A stretch of DNA of 64,000 bases from Planctomycetota bacterium (GTDB lineage: Bacteria > Planctomycetota > UBA1135 > JADKAF01): NCBI GenBank assembly GCA_016719295.1, contig JADKAF010000001.1, positions 1,426,001 through 1,490,000 of the forward strand, in the 5' to 3' direction. This document shows, in pieces, positions 24,391 through 33,647 of the stretch; positions within the stretch are counted from its first letter, which is position 1; the number at the start of each line of letters is the position of its first letter. The notes beneath the pieces are model-generated. The model was not told the DNA's origin. It worked only from the letters and a program-made list of their open reading frames with translations, and did no database searches. A program made the position numbers and the translations under genes.

Positions 24391-26555
24391 GAGCGGAAGC
24401 CGAGTTCCGCCAGGAGATGACCCGCCTCGTCGTAGCGCTCGAGCAGGAAGAGGCAGTAGCGGATGTCGACCGAGATGCAGCGCGTGATCGAGTCGTCGTA
24501 GACGTAGTCCGCCGTCAGCGACTCGAAGTTGCCATCGAACACGATGCCGATCAGCTCGCCCTTCGCGTTCAGCGCCGGCGACCCGGAGTTGCCGCCGGTG
24601 ATGTCGACGGTGTGCGTGAACGCGACCGGAATCGAGTTGCCGTGCCGCGGATCGGCCCAGCGGCCGAACTCGCCGGCGCGGAGCAGATCGAGCAGCTTCT
24701 TCGGCGAGTTGAACGGCGCTTCGCCGGTGTCCTTCTCGAGCACGCCGCGCACCGTCGTGATCGGCGTGTACCAGACCGCGTCCTTCGGCGAGTAGCCCTT
24801 CACGTAGCCGTAGGTGAAGCGCAGGTTGCTGTTCGCGTCCGGGTAGAGCTCACCGCCGCGTGCGGCGCGCGCTTCGTAGAGCTGACGGCGCAGCTCGGTC
24901 AGCCTGCGATTCAAGCCCTGCTGCCCGAGCATGTCCTTCACCTCGGCGCACTTCACCGCGACGTGGACGAGCGGGTCGTCGAGCGGGATCTCGCTCGCGC
25001 TCTTCGCCGCGAGCCATTGCTCGAGGCGACCCGAGGTGCCGAGCCCTGTCGTCTCCGCGATGCGCTGCGCGAACTCGCGCAGCGCCTTCTCGCGCTCTTC
25101 GCCGCTCGCGCTGCCGATCGCGCCGCGGACCTCAGCGGGAAGCGCTTCGTTCGGGAGCTCCGCCAGCGCGGCGAACGCGTCCTGGAGCCCTGCCAGAGCC
25201 TTCGCTCGATCGAGCTTCGCCAGCATCTCCTTCGAGTCGGCGATGAGCTTCTCGCGGCGATCGTCGCGATACGCGCGCTCGCGCTGCGCGTCGGGCTTGC
25301 CGAGCTCGACGGCGAGCTTCTGCACCTTGGCGGCGAGCTTCAGGAGCTCGGTCCGCTCGATCTGCGCGATGACCTCGAGCAGCTTCTCCCGATGCGGCAG
25401 GACAGCGTAGAGCGCCTGCATCGTCGGCATCGTGCGCCCCCAGCGCTTCGCTCGCTCGGGATCGGCGGCGATCCACTCGCCGAGCTTCGCCTCCTCGGCG
25501 GCGACCTTCTCGACCAAGGCGCGGCGATGCAGGCCGTCGACCTTGCCGACGAAGTTCTTGAGCGCGTTGTTCAGCGACTTGATCTGCGCGATGTTGTCGA
25601 GATACGCCTTCTCGCTCGCCTTCGAGGCCTCCTCGAGCTGCTTGATGATCTGCTCGAGCTGATTCACCTGCGCCGGGAGCTGGTAGTCGCGGTTGAACGC
25701 CATCGAGAGCGAGCCGCGCTCGCGCATCGTCTGGCCCGGGTGCCCCATCACGAAGCTGAAGTCGCCGTCCTTCACGCCCTCGGTCGAGATCTTGAGCCAG
25801 GTCTGCGGGCGGTAGGGAACGTTCTCCTTCGCGTGCTTCGCGGGCTTGCCGTCCGGGCCGGTGTAGGCGCGGAAGAAGCCGAAGTCGGCGCAGTGCCGCG
25901 GCCACATGAAGTTGTCGATGTCGCCGCCGAACTCGCCGATCGACTTCGGCGGAGCGTAGACGAGGCGCACGTCGGGCAGCACGAGCTTCGTGTAGAGGAA
26001 GAAGCGCGCGCCGCTGAAGTGCTCGATGATGGTGTGCTCGAGGTGCTCCTCGCCGGGCTTCGCCTTGGCTTCGCCGGCGATCGCCTCTCCGGCCTTGCGG
26101 ACGTGCCGCTCGCGCTCCTGCTCGGTCGCGTTCGGGGCCAAGCCCTCCAAGACCTTGGAGGTGACCTCCTCGACCTTCAGCGTGACGTAGGCGTCGTAGC
26201 CGGTGACGTAGGGCTCCTCTTCGCGGGTGCGCGCGACGAAGCCGTTGTCGACGTAGTTCTTGCCCTCCGCGCTCACCTGCTGCACGCCGTCGAAGACGAC
26301 GTGGTGGTTGGTGAGGATCAGCCCGTCCGGCGAGACGAACTCACCGGTGCCGCCGTCGACCTGCACGATCGCGTGCGCGAGGCAGGGGCCATCCGGCCGG
26401 TAGATCAGCGTGGGGTCGATCTGCAGGCCCTTCTCGCGGAGCGGCAGCTTCGCGACTTGGGTGAGGAGCCACATGCCCTCGTCGGCGCGCGCGAAGAGCG
26501 CCGTGAGAGCCAGAGCGAGGACCGCGGGAGCGCCGCGGCGGAGCGGGGTCATCAT
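24387..26555 (-). CDS. S46 family dipeptidyl-peptidase, DPP7-like
   Basis: A 722-residue exported serine peptidase with an N-terminal signal (residues 5-24). The catalytic triad is visible: His in LTNHHVV (84/85), Asp near DNFMWPRHCADFG (about 224) and Ser657 in GGNSGSP. A helical cap lies between. Eighteen residues after the serine, in FDGN, there is Gly675. In characterised enzymes Gly at this place marks DPP7-type preference for hydrophobic P1 residues, whereas Arg marks DPP11. The start MMTPLRRGAP follows a weak AGG ribosome site; a GTG two codons earlier is possible. Role: removal of dipeptides from peptides in the periplasm. Confidence 0.92.
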   Translation of the reverse strand: MMTPLRRGAPAVLALALTALFARADEGMWLLTQVAKLPLREKGLQIDPTLIYRPDGPCLAHAIVQVDGGTGEFVSPDGLILTNHHVVFDGVQQVSAEGKNYVDNGFVARTREEEPYVTGYDAYVTLKVEEVTSKVLEGLAPNATEQERERHVRKAGEAIAGEAKAKPGEEHLEHTIIEHFSGARFFLYTKLVLPDVRLVYAPPKSIGEFGGDIDNFMWPRHCADFGFFRAYTGPDGKPAKHAKENVPYRPQTWLKISTEGVKDGDFSFVMGHPGQTMRERGSLSMAFNRDYQLPAQVNQLEQIIKQLEEASKASEKAYLDNIAQIKSLNNALKNFVGKVDGLHRRALVEKVAAEEAKLGEWIAADPERAKRWGRTMPTMQALYAVLPHREKLLEVIAQIERTELLKLAAKVQKLAVELGKPDAQRERAYRDDRREKLIADSKEMLAKLDRAKALAGLQDAFAALAELPNEALPAEVRGAIGSASGEEREKALREFAQRIAETTGLGTSGRLEQWLAAKSASEIPLDDPLVHVAVKCAEVKDMLGQQGLNRRLTELRRQLYEARAARGGELYPDANSNLRFTYGYVKGYSPKDAVWYTPITTVRGVLEKDTGEAPFNSPKKLLDLLRAGEFGRWADPRHGNSIPVAFTHTVDITGGNSGSPALNAKGELIGIVFDGNFESLTADYVYDDSITRCISVDIRYCLFLLERYDEAGHLLAELGFRS

Positions 26556-26676
26556 CGTCACCTGCGTCGGTCGAGGGCGCCGCCGGGGCAAGGGGGCGCC
26601 GGGTTCGAAGGGCGAAGAGGTTAGCGCATGCGCGGCGCGAGACCAGAGCCCTGCCCGGACACGGGCCGGAATGGGC

Positions 26677-26712
26677 GCGGGGCGCGGCGCACTCCGGTGC
26701 CCCGCGCCCCGC
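26677..26712. terminator. Strong GC hairpin after the exported-protein gene
   Basis: An outer stem of 11 perfect pairs (GCGGGGCGCGG with CCGCGCCCCGC), one C-C mismatch and an inner GCAC/GTGC stem enclose a TCCG loop. It lies 25 nt past the stop of the minus-strand gene 26737-27942 and about 120 nt upstream of the S46 peptidase start. No T-run follows it on the minus strand, so intrinsic termination is uncertain. The rest of the gap 26556-26736 shows nothing else. Confidence 0.45.
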
Positions 26713-26736
26713 CCGAAAAGCAGTCCCCGCGCGCGT

Positions 26737-27942
26737 TCAGAGGATCGAGAACGACACCAGATTCGAGAGCCCGGCGGCACCCGTCGTGAGATCGACGTTC
26801 AGCACTTGCGCATAGAAGCTCTGCCCCGCCGCGAAGGCGCCGCGCGCTTGGATCGCGCCGAGGTCGACGCGGAAGTTGTTGGTCGGACCGGCGATCGGCA
26901 GCACCAGGCCGGGGACGCCCGGCGCCGTCGCGGTGAAGACCGGATCGGTCGGATCGAGCGCGAGCACCCCGATGCCCGGCAGCGGAACCTGCCCGCCGAT
27001 CGTCTGCGTCGCGAGCCGGCTCGAGAGGATGACCAGGGAGAGTCCGCTCGTGAACGAGCCATTGCTCAGCACGTCGAAGAGGAGGTTGTCGCGGCGCGGC
27101 GTGGCGGAGCCTCCGAGGTTTCGCACGTCGGGGAAGCGCCCCGCGAGGCCGTAGTTCGCGGGGCTCACGGTCGTCTGGGCGGACCAAGCACCGGTCGAGT
27201 CCTCGACGCCGATGCGCGCGACGATGCCCTCCAAGTTCAGGCGCTGATTGCTGGAGCTCCAGAAGGTCGCGTAGCGCGCACGCGCCGGGCCGCCGCCGTT
27301 GCCGCGGAAGAAGTCGACACGCGTGGAGCTCCGCGGGAAGCCGGGGTTCGCGTACGCGACGAGCGCGCCCGCGCTGGGCTGCTCGGGTGAGGTGCCCTGG
27401 GTCACGTTGGCGAACGACGCCTGGCCCGCGAGGCCGTCGGTGTTCGGCCAGCCCGCGTCGGCCTCGAGCAGGATGCCCGTGAACGCGTCACGCACGAACG
27501 GCCCGGTCACGACGTTCCCCGTCGCGGGTCCAATCGTGAAGATGAACGCGGCGGCGCCGGTGGTCTGCCCCGTCGGGCAGCCGGGTCCGATGACGACCGC
27601 GGTGAGGACCAGCGGATTCGCTTCGGCCGGCGTGCCGGTGCGCGCGCCCGCGGTGTCGAGCGCCTCGTCGAAGAGCGCGAACTGCAGATTCTCGGGGGTC
27701 GCGCAGTTCTGGTCCTGGATCACGCACGCGAAGCTGCGCAGGTTTTGCACGCCGCCGAGATAGTGGTTCAGGGCGAAGCGCTCGCAGAAGTAGCCGTTCT
27801 GGTTGATGCCGATCGTGCCGCGATCGATGAACTCGGTCGCGCCGTCGAACTGGAAGAGCGGGGTCTGGGCCAGCGCAGAGGCGCTGGTGAGAGCGAGCGA
27901 AGCGAGCAAGGAGCTACCGCGCAAGGAGCTGCGGAGATGCAT
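26737..27942 (-). CDS. Exported beta-rich protein of unknown function
   Basis: A 401-residue protein with a signal peptide (MHLRSSLRGSSLLASLALTS, then ASALAQ). The mature protein is rich in Gly, Thr, Asn and Val with few charges, as in surface or beta-sandwich proteins. The segments PLFQFDGATEFIDRGTIGIN and the C-terminal LDPTDPVFTATAPGVPG recall a module common in exported proteins of GC-rich planctomycetes. No catalytic motif is seen. The start at 27942 was chosen for the signal peptide; the upstream open frame is arginine-rich shadow. Confidence 0.75.
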   Translation of the reverse strand: MHLRSSLRGSSLLASLALTSASALAQTPLFQFDGATEFIDRGTIGINQNGYFCERFALNHYLGGVQNLRSFACVIQDQNCATPENLQFALFDEALDTAGARTGTPAEANPLVLTAVVIGPGCPTGQTTGAAAFIFTIGPATGNVVTGPFVRDAFTGILLEADAGWPNTDGLAGQASFANVTQGTSPEQPSAGALVAYANPGFPRSSTRVDFFRGNGGGPARARYATFWSSSNQRLNLEGIVARIGVEDSTGAWSAQTTVSPANYGLAGRFPDVRNLGGSATPRRDNLLFDVLSNGSFTSGLSLVILSSRLATQTIGGQVPLPGIGVLALDPTDPVFTATAPGVPGLVLPIAGPTNNFRVDLGAIQARGAFAAGQSFYAQVLNVDLTTGAAGLSNLVSFSIL

Positions 27943-28249
27943 GGGTTCTCTGCCTCGGCGAGGCCGAAGACGCGGAGCGCCGAGACCTCGGCGGCTCCGC
28001 TGGGATCGAGTGCGGGAGGCGACGGGCGCCCCGCTCGGGGAACACCACCCGCGCTGCTTACGCGCGAGCGCGCCGGAGTGCGAAGGTGACGCGAGCGGCG
28101 CGCGCCGCGATGGGACGCGGCGAGAGCTAGCTTCGCTGTGCGCACAGGTTGCGGAGGTCCACGCGATTCTGAGTTCGACTCGCGACCAGCGCAGCTCTGG
28201 AACGTGTTTCTTCACGCTGGCGTTGAAGGGGTCGCGACCGCGACCGACA
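27943..28249. other. Divergent intergenic region, no gene seen
   Basis: These 307 nt separate the exported-protein gene (minus) from the DUF2203 gene (plus). Long open frames cross it but are arginine-rich and lack ribosome sites. It should carry both promoters; no clear -35/-10 pair was found. Confidence 0.5.
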
Positions 28250-28672
28250 ATGCCCGGCGCCATGTCCGACCCCAACGTCGTCACCGAGATCGTCGACCTC
28301 GCCGAAGCACGGCGCCGCTTGCCCGAGCTCCGTCCGCGCGTGGCGCTCCTGATGGATGCGACGCAGGGGCTGAAGCGCGCGCATCTGCGCCTGCAGAAGG
28401 CCGGGGTCGCCCTGGCGAACGATCCGGATCGCCTCGAGCGCCTGACGCGCGATCGGCGCGCCGCCGAAGAGCGCTTCCGTCTGGCTCTCGCCGGTGTGAA
28501 CGAGCTCGGCGCCTACGTGAAGGACCCCGAGGTCGGCCTGATCGACTTCTACGCCTGGCGCGGCGACGAGATGGTCTTCCTCTGCTGGAAGCACGGCGAG
28601 GAGGACATCGTGGCCTGGCATCCCATCGACGAGGGCTTCGCGGGACGCCGGCCGGTCGACGGCGACGCGTGA
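28250..28672 (+). CDS. DUF2203 family protein
   Basis: A 140-residue protein. The pattern IVDLAEARRRLPELRPRVALLM near the N-terminus and the C-terminal EVGLIDFYAWRGDEMVFLCWKHGEEDIVAWHPIDEGFAGR are the conserved features of DUF2203, a family of unknown function widespread in bacteria. The start may be the ATG at 28250 or the one at 28262; neither has a good ribosome site. Its stop overlaps the GTG start of the RNase HIII gene (GTGA), so the two are co-translated. Confidence 0.8.
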   Translation: MPGAMSDPNVVTEIVDLAEARRRLPELRPRVALLMDATQGLKRAHLRLQKAGVALANDPDRLERLTRDRRAAEERFRLALAGVNELGAYVKDPEVGLIDFYAWRGDEMVFLCWKHGEEDIVAWHPIDEGFAGRRPVDGDA

Positions 28673-29595
28673 GCGAGTTCGAGAGCTACTGCGCGGCGCT
28701 GCTCGAGCGCGTTCGCGCCGCGGGATGGGAGGAGCGCGAGCAGCGCGAGATCCCCTACGGCCGTCAATGGCGCCTCGCGCGCCGCTCGACGGAGAGCGCG
28801 GTCCTCAACGCCTACCACGGCAAGAAGGGCTGCTCCTTCGTCGTCGCGGGTCCCTCCGCGGCGCATCTCGCCGAGGACTTGGGTACGGCGCTCCCCGCGA
28901 GCGGGGCTTCCGGAGCTCCGCGTGCATCGCTCGATCCTTTCGCCTTGGGCCCGGTGCGCGTCGGCGGCGACGAGAGCGGGAAGGGCGACTACTTCGGTCC
29001 GCTCGTCGCCGCGCTCTACCACGTCGATGAAGCGCACGCGCGCGAGCTCGTGAGCTGGGGCATCGCGGACTGCAAGCAGCTGAGCGACCCGCAGGTCGAG
29101 CGACTCGCGGGCAAGCTCGAAGAGACCGGGCGCGGCTCCGTCGTCGCTCTGGCGCCGCCGCACTACAACGCGCGCTACGCGGCCACGGGCAACATCAACG
29201 TGCTGCTGGGTGAGCTCTACGCGGAATGCTGGCGCGCGCTCGCGCCGCGCCTCGCGGCGCCCCCGCCCGTCGTCCTGATCGACCAGTTCACGCCCGCCGC
29301 GGCGCGCCTCGCGAAGGCGCTCGCGCTACCGCGCGGCACGCGCCTCGAGCTGCGCACGAAGGGCGAGCGCGATGTCGCCGTCGCCGCCGCGAGCGTGCTC
29401 GCGCGAGCGGCCTTCGTCCATGGCTTGCGCGAGCAGGGCCAGCCGTTCGGAGCCGACTTGCCGGCTGGCTCCGGCAGTCCCGTCTCGCGCGCGATCCGGG
29501 ACTTCGCGCGCTCCTTCGGGCCGCCGGCACTCGGCGAGGTGGCGAAGCTCCACTTCTCGCTCACGCCGCCGGGCGCGGCGGCGCCGCGTCCCTAG
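28669..29595 (+). CDS. rnhC: Ribonuclease HIII
   Basis: A 308-residue type 2 RNase H. The N-terminal 85 residues are the TBP-like substrate-binding domain of RNase HIII, with AVLNAYHGKKGCSFVVAGPS. The catalytic domain begins with GGDESGKGDYFGPLV (Asp101, Glu102), and IADCKQLSD and VVLIDQF carry further acidic residues. The GKGD variant of the first motif is typical of HIII rather than HII. It removes the RNA strand of RNA-DNA hybrids. GTG start at 28669; the stop overlaps that of the convergent small gene by 4 nt. Confidence 0.9.
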   Translation: MSEFESYCAALLERVRAAGWEEREQREIPYGRQWRLARRSTESAVLNAYHGKKGCSFVVAGPSAAHLAEDLGTALPASGASGAPRASLDPFALGPVRVGGDESGKGDYFGPLVAALYHVDEAHARELVSWGIADCKQLSDPQVERLAGKLEETGRGSVVALAPPHYNARYAATGNINVLLGELYAECWRALAPRLAAPPPVVLIDQFTPAAARLAKALALPRGTRLELRTKGERDVAVAAASVLARAAFVHGLREQGQPFGADLPAGSGSPVSRAIRDFARSFGPPALGEVAKLHFSLTPPGAAAPRP

Positions 29596-30005
29596 AAGTC
29601 CCCGGATCCGGCGACGAGATAGGCGCAGGCCTTCTCGTAGCCGGCGACGCGGGCGCGCAGCGCGGCCTCGAGCGCAGCGTGGGCTCGCGCTCGCGGCGCG
29701 CGGAAGACGAGCGGCAGCGCACGTGGAGAGGCGCCGATCTCTGCGGCGAGCGCCGCACGATCCGTCGGCGCATGCATCGAGACGTCGATGACGAGGCAAC
29801 GACCGCGCAACGCCTCGAACTCGGCAGTGGAGAGGATCCGCACCTGCGGATACGCCACGCGCAACGGCTCGAGGCCATCGCTCCTGCGCGGCTCCGCAAG
29901 CGGGAGCCGCGGCCAGGCCACGACGGCGAGCGCCGGCACGACCAGGAGGAACGGCCAGCGGCGGGAGCGCGCGCGAGCGCGCGGTGCCTCGAGATCGAAG
30001 GACAT
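29592..30005 (-). CDS. Small membrane-anchored protein of unknown function
   Basis: A 137-residue protein with an arginine-rich N-terminus and one hydrophobic helix at about residues 18-32 (PFLLVVPALAVVAWP), so probably an N-anchored extracytoplasmic domain. The globular part contains RILSTAEFEALRGRCLVIDVS, which recalls a rhodanese-like opening, but the active-site cysteine loop is not present. No family recognised. It faces the RNase HIII gene tail to tail. The 295-nt divergent gap to the porin gene (30006-30300) includes an AT-richer stretch around 30145-30195 where a promoter would be expected. Confidence 0.55.
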   Translation of the reverse strand: MSFDLEAPRARARSRRWPFLLVVPALAVVAWPRLPLAEPRRSDGLEPLRVAYPQVRILSTAEFEALRGRCLVIDVSMHAPTDRAALAAEIGASPRALPLVFRAPRARAHAALEAALRARVAGYEKACAYLVAGSGDF

Positions 30006-30300
30006 CGCTCCCTCTTCTCGACCGAGACTCCTCGCGACCTTGATTTGGACCTGGACGGCGCGTGAGGCTGGAATGGCGCCGGTTCTCCGGCGGCGCCGCT
30101 CGCGCGCGGCGCGACGACCGCTCGCGAAGTTCCCGTGCCGCCTTCACGGACACTTCACATCCAGGGTCTTTCCTTCTGTATGTAGGCCTTTCCGGGCGAG
30201 CCGGCTCAGCGAACCGGTCCGCTCGAATCGCCCCCGTCTCCCCGCCGCTCTTCGGAGCCGGGGCAATCCCGCCCCCCCCAACCCTCGGATCGCGCCCCCG

Positions 30301-31734
30301 ATGCGCCTCACTTCGCCCTCGCGCCCTTCCCCCTTCGCGTGGCTGGACCGAACGCTGCTCCTCGCCGGGATGAGTCTCGGCTTCGCAGCGGTCGCCTCGG
30401 CCCAGGAGCCGAAACCCGCGGAGCGCCCGACGAACTTCGACGAGCTCTTGAAGCGCCTCGACGAGCAAGAGGCGATGATCCGCGAGCTCGCGGAGAAGGA
30501 GAAGCAGCGCGAGGAGCTCGAGGCCGCGGCGAAGCCGAGCACCTTCGAAGCGCTCTACGACAAGGGCTTCATCCTGCGCTCGACGAAGGACGCGAAGACG
30601 CCCTTCGAGCTCAAGATCAACGGACGCATGCAGTTCCGCTACGTGGGCTTCGCCGCGGCGGACGACGAGTACGCGAACCTCGAGACGCGCGGGAGCACGA
30701 GCGGGGCGCCGATCGAGGTCACCGATCGCGACGACTTCGAGATCGAGCGCGGGCGCCTCGAGTTCCGCGGCATGTGGCTCGACCCCAAGCTCCACTTCTA
30801 TATCAACCTGGACGCCGACACCGATGACGGCCACCAGGTGATCTTCCACGACTTCTGGGTGAACTACGAGTTCGACAAGGCCTTCGACCTCTATGTCGGC
30901 AAGGCCTTCGTGCCGGGCTCGCGCGACTGGCTGAACGGCTCGACGCGGACGCATCTGGTGGACCGCTCGATGGCCACCACCTACTTCCGCCCGGACCGCA
31001 CGCTCGGGGTCTGGGCCATCGGCCAGCCCGTCGATGGCCTCTGGTATCGAGCGATGGTCGGCAACGGCCTCTCGACCAGCGACACCACGCCGGACCAGGT
31101 GAACCAGAAGCTCGCCTACGCCGCGTCCGTCTGGCTCGAGCCCTTCGCCAAGTACGGCGGAGGCTATGCCGACCTCGAGAACCACGAAGACCTTGCGGCC
31201 CAGATGGGTGCGAGCTTCGCGTTCGGCGAGCAGAGCGGCGAGACCTCCTCGGGTGACTCGCTGGCCGAGACGCGCTTCGCGCGCATCTCCGACGGCTCGC
31301 GCCTCACCTCGCTCGGCGTCGATCACTTCGACGAGTACTTGGCGACCTTCGATGCCGCCTTCAAGTTCCAGGGGTTCTCGCTGAACGGCGAGATCTTCCG
31401 TCGCTGGCTGCGCGAGATCGCGCCCACGGGCACCGCTCCGACGGGCTTCCCCGAGAAGCAACAGGACGACTGGGGCTTCTACGTCGACGCCGGCTTCTTC
31501 CTGATCGAGAAGCGCATCGAGCCCGTGGTGCGCTATTCGGCGGTCTACGGCGAGCAGAAGGACTCGTGCGAGTACGCGTGCGGCGTGAACTGGTACATCG
31601 ATGGCACGCACACGAACAAGCTCACGCTGGAAGGCGGCTGGTACGACGGTCAGCCCGTCTCGAACTCGGGCGCGAACTACCGCGTGGGCGACGACGGCTT
31701 CCGCGTCATGGTGCAGTGGCAGCTCGGCTTCTGA
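30301..31734 (+). CDS. Phosphate-selective porin-like outer membrane protein (OprO/OprP family)
   Basis: A 477-residue outer-membrane beta-barrel candidate. A signal peptide ends around residue 35 (AAVASAQ). A short coiled coil follows (ELLKRLDEQEAMIRELAEKE), then KINGRMQFRYVGFA and repeated amphipathic strands with aromatic ends, finishing in a terminal phenylalanine (QWQLGF). FEIERGRLEFRGMWLDPKLHFYINLD is a hallmark of the OprO/OprP family. It probably forms a diffusion channel for anions such as phosphate or pyrophosphate. The ATG at 30301 fits the signal peptide. It precedes the carboxylesterase by 19 nt. Confidence 0.85.
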   Translation: MRLTSPSRPSPFAWLDRTLLLAGMSLGFAAVASAQEPKPAERPTNFDELLKRLDEQEAMIRELAEKEKQREELEAAAKPSTFEALYDKGFILRSTKDAKTPFELKINGRMQFRYVGFAAADDEYANLETRGSTSGAPIEVTDRDDFEIERGRLEFRGMWLDPKLHFYINLDADTDDGHQVIFHDFWVNYEFDKAFDLYVGKAFVPGSRDWLNGSTRTHLVDRSMATTYFRPDRTLGVWAIGQPVDGLWYRAMVGNGLSTSDTTPDQVNQKLAYAASVWLEPFAKYGGGYADLENHEDLAAQMGASFAFGEQSGETSSGDSLAETRFARISDGSRLTSLGVDHFDEYLATFDAAFKFQGFSLNGEIFRRWLREIAPTGTAPTGFPEKQQDDWGFYVDAGFFLIEKRIEPVVRYSAVYGEQKDSCEYACGVNWYIDGTHTNKLTLEGGWYDGQPVSNSGANYRVGDDGFRVMVQWQLGF

Positions 31735-31753
31735 GCACTATGCTCGGTGGGCC

Positions 31754-33376
31754 ATGACTCGCTTCGCGCACGGGGCCTTCGGCTCCGCGTTCCTCCCGTT
31801 GCTGCTCGCCTTGCCCGCGCCGCTGCGCGCGCAGGGCGAGCCACTCGATCCATCCGCGACGGCGCCGCTCCTCGCGAGCGACTTCGGCCCGCTGCGCGGC
31901 ACGCGCATCGAAGGCGCTCCCGCGCTGCGCTGCTGGAAGGCGATCCCCTTCGCCGCGCCGCCGCTCGGAGCGCTGCGCTGGCAGCCGCCGCGCGATCCGC
32001 GACCGTGGACCGAGCCGCGCGACGCTTGGAGCTTCGGCGCGATCTGCCCGCAGCCGAGCTTGGGTGCGTTCTCGCGCGGGCTCGCGAACGAGAGCGAGGA
32101 TTGCCTCACTTTGAACGTGTGGGCTCCCGAGCGCGCCGAAGGCGCTCCGCTTCTGCCCGTGCTGGTCTGGATCCACGGCGGCGGGCTCGTGATCGGCGGC
32201 GCGAGCGCGCCCTACTACGACGCTGCGGTGCTCGCGCGCAGCGGCGCGGTCGTGATCTCGATCCAGTACCGACTCGGTCCGCTGGGCTTCTTCGCGCATC
32301 CGGCCCTCGTCGCGGAAGGCGGAGCCTCTGTCGCGAACCTGGGCTTGCTCGATCAAATCCACGCGCTCCGCTGGGTGCAGCGCCACGCCGAGCGCTTGGG
32401 CGGCGATCCGCAGCGCGTGACGATCTTCGGCGAGTCGGCCGGCGCGCTCAGCGTCTCGTGCTTGCTCGTCTCCCCGCTCGCGAAGGACCTCTTCCAGCGC
32501 GCGATCCTGCAGAGCGGCACCGCGACCGGCGCGCAGTTGCCGACGCTGGACGATGCGCAGCGCGCGGCGCGCGCGCTGGCGACGGAGGAGCTCGGCGTCG
32601 CGAAGGATGCGACGGTGCTCGAAGCGGTCGCGGCGCTGCGCGCCATCGAGGCCGAGCGTTTGATCGAGATCCTCCGCCCCGGAATCGATCCGCAGCGCGG
32701 CACGCGCTGGCGCGCGATCGTCGACGGCGCGGTGCTCCCCGATCAGCCGCAGGCGCTCTTCGCGCGCGGTGCCTTCCACCGCGTGCCGATCCTGATCGGC
32801 GCCAACTCGGGCGACGGCTCGGTGTTCGCTCCGCTCTGGCCCGTGAAGGGCGCGCTGAGCTGGAAGCTCGCGCTGCGCGGACTCCTCGGCGCCGAGCGCG
32901 CGCCGCAAGTGCTCGCGCTCTATCCCTGGGACGCCGCCGATCCGACGGGCACGGTGGAGCGCTTGCTCACGGATCAGGCCTTCGTCGCCCCCGCGCGACG
33001 ACTGGCCCGGGACGTCGCGCGCGCGGGCGGCGCCGCTTGGCTCTATCACTTCGACTACGTGAGCAGCGCGCCAGCGGCGCAGCGGACGACCGCCGCGCAC
33101 GGCGCGGAGATCCCGCTGCTCTTCGGCTTAGAGCCGCTCGGTCGCGCGAGCGAACGCGATCGCGCCGTCGGCGCGGCGCTGCGCGAGCACTGGCTGCGCT
33201 TCGCGGCGACGGGTGCCCCCGTGGCGGAAGCGCCGAGCTGGCCCCGCATCGACGCCGATCTGGCGCAGCCGGCGCGCGCGATGTACTTCCGCGCGGAGCC
33301 GAGGCTCGGCGAGGCGCCGGCACGGGCCGCGTGCGATCTCTGGGACGCGATCGGCTTCGTCGAGCGCGAGCGCTGA
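31754..33376 (+). CDS. Exported type-B carboxylesterase
   Basis: A 540-residue alpha/beta hydrolase. A signal peptide ends at about residue 26 (PAPLRAQG). The family signature SEDCLTLNVWAP (114-125) precedes the oxyanion-hole motif HGGG (141-144) and the nucleophile elbow TIFGESAGALS (Ser228). The active-site acid and histidine lie in the C-terminal half, with HGAEIPLLFG near residue 455. It hydrolyses carboxylic esters outside the cytoplasm; the substrate is not readable. It follows the porin gene closely, so co-transcription is likely. The next 96 nt hold no gene before the tRNA. Confidence 0.88.
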   Translation: MTRFAHGAFGSAFLPLLLALPAPLRAQGEPLDPSATAPLLASDFGPLRGTRIEGAPALRCWKAIPFAAPPLGALRWQPPRDPRPWTEPRDAWSFGAICPQPSLGAFSRGLANESEDCLTLNVWAPERAEGAPLLPVLVWIHGGGLVIGGASAPYYDAAVLARSGAVVISIQYRLGPLGFFAHPALVAEGGASVANLGLLDQIHALRWVQRHAERLGGDPQRVTIFGESAGALSVSCLLVSPLAKDLFQRAILQSGTATGAQLPTLDDAQRAARALATEELGVAKDATVLEAVAALRAIEAERLIEILRPGIDPQRGTRWRAIVDGAVLPDQPQALFARGAFHRVPILIGANSGDGSVFAPLWPVKGALSWKLALRGLLGAERAPQVLALYPWDAADPTGTVERLLTDQAFVAPARRLARDVARAGGAAWLYHFDYVSSAPAAQRTTAAHGAEIPLLFGLEPLGRASERDRAVGAALREHWLRFAATGAPVAEAPSWPRIDADLAQPARAMYFRAEPRLGEAPARAACDLWDAIGFVERER

Positions 33377-33472
33377 ACGGCGCTTGGCGCCGCGGCGCTG
33401 CACGGCGATCACTCGATCGCTCGGCAGCCGACGGTGCGAGTCGGGCGACCGAAAGAAGGCGATAGAGAAAAA

Positions 33473-33550
<78 letters not shown>

Positions 33551-33647
33551 ACCGGGCGTGAGCGGCCGGGAGGCCGCTCGAGTTTCAGGGGCGGGCAAGA
33601 TAGGCCCCGGAACGCGCGCGGTCAACCAGCAGGCTGCCGCGAGAACT

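Noticed and set aside
24114..26624. A long plus-strand open frame of about 836 codons.
   Set aside because: It is antisense to the S46 peptidase gene, whose catalytic motifs are intact on the other strand.
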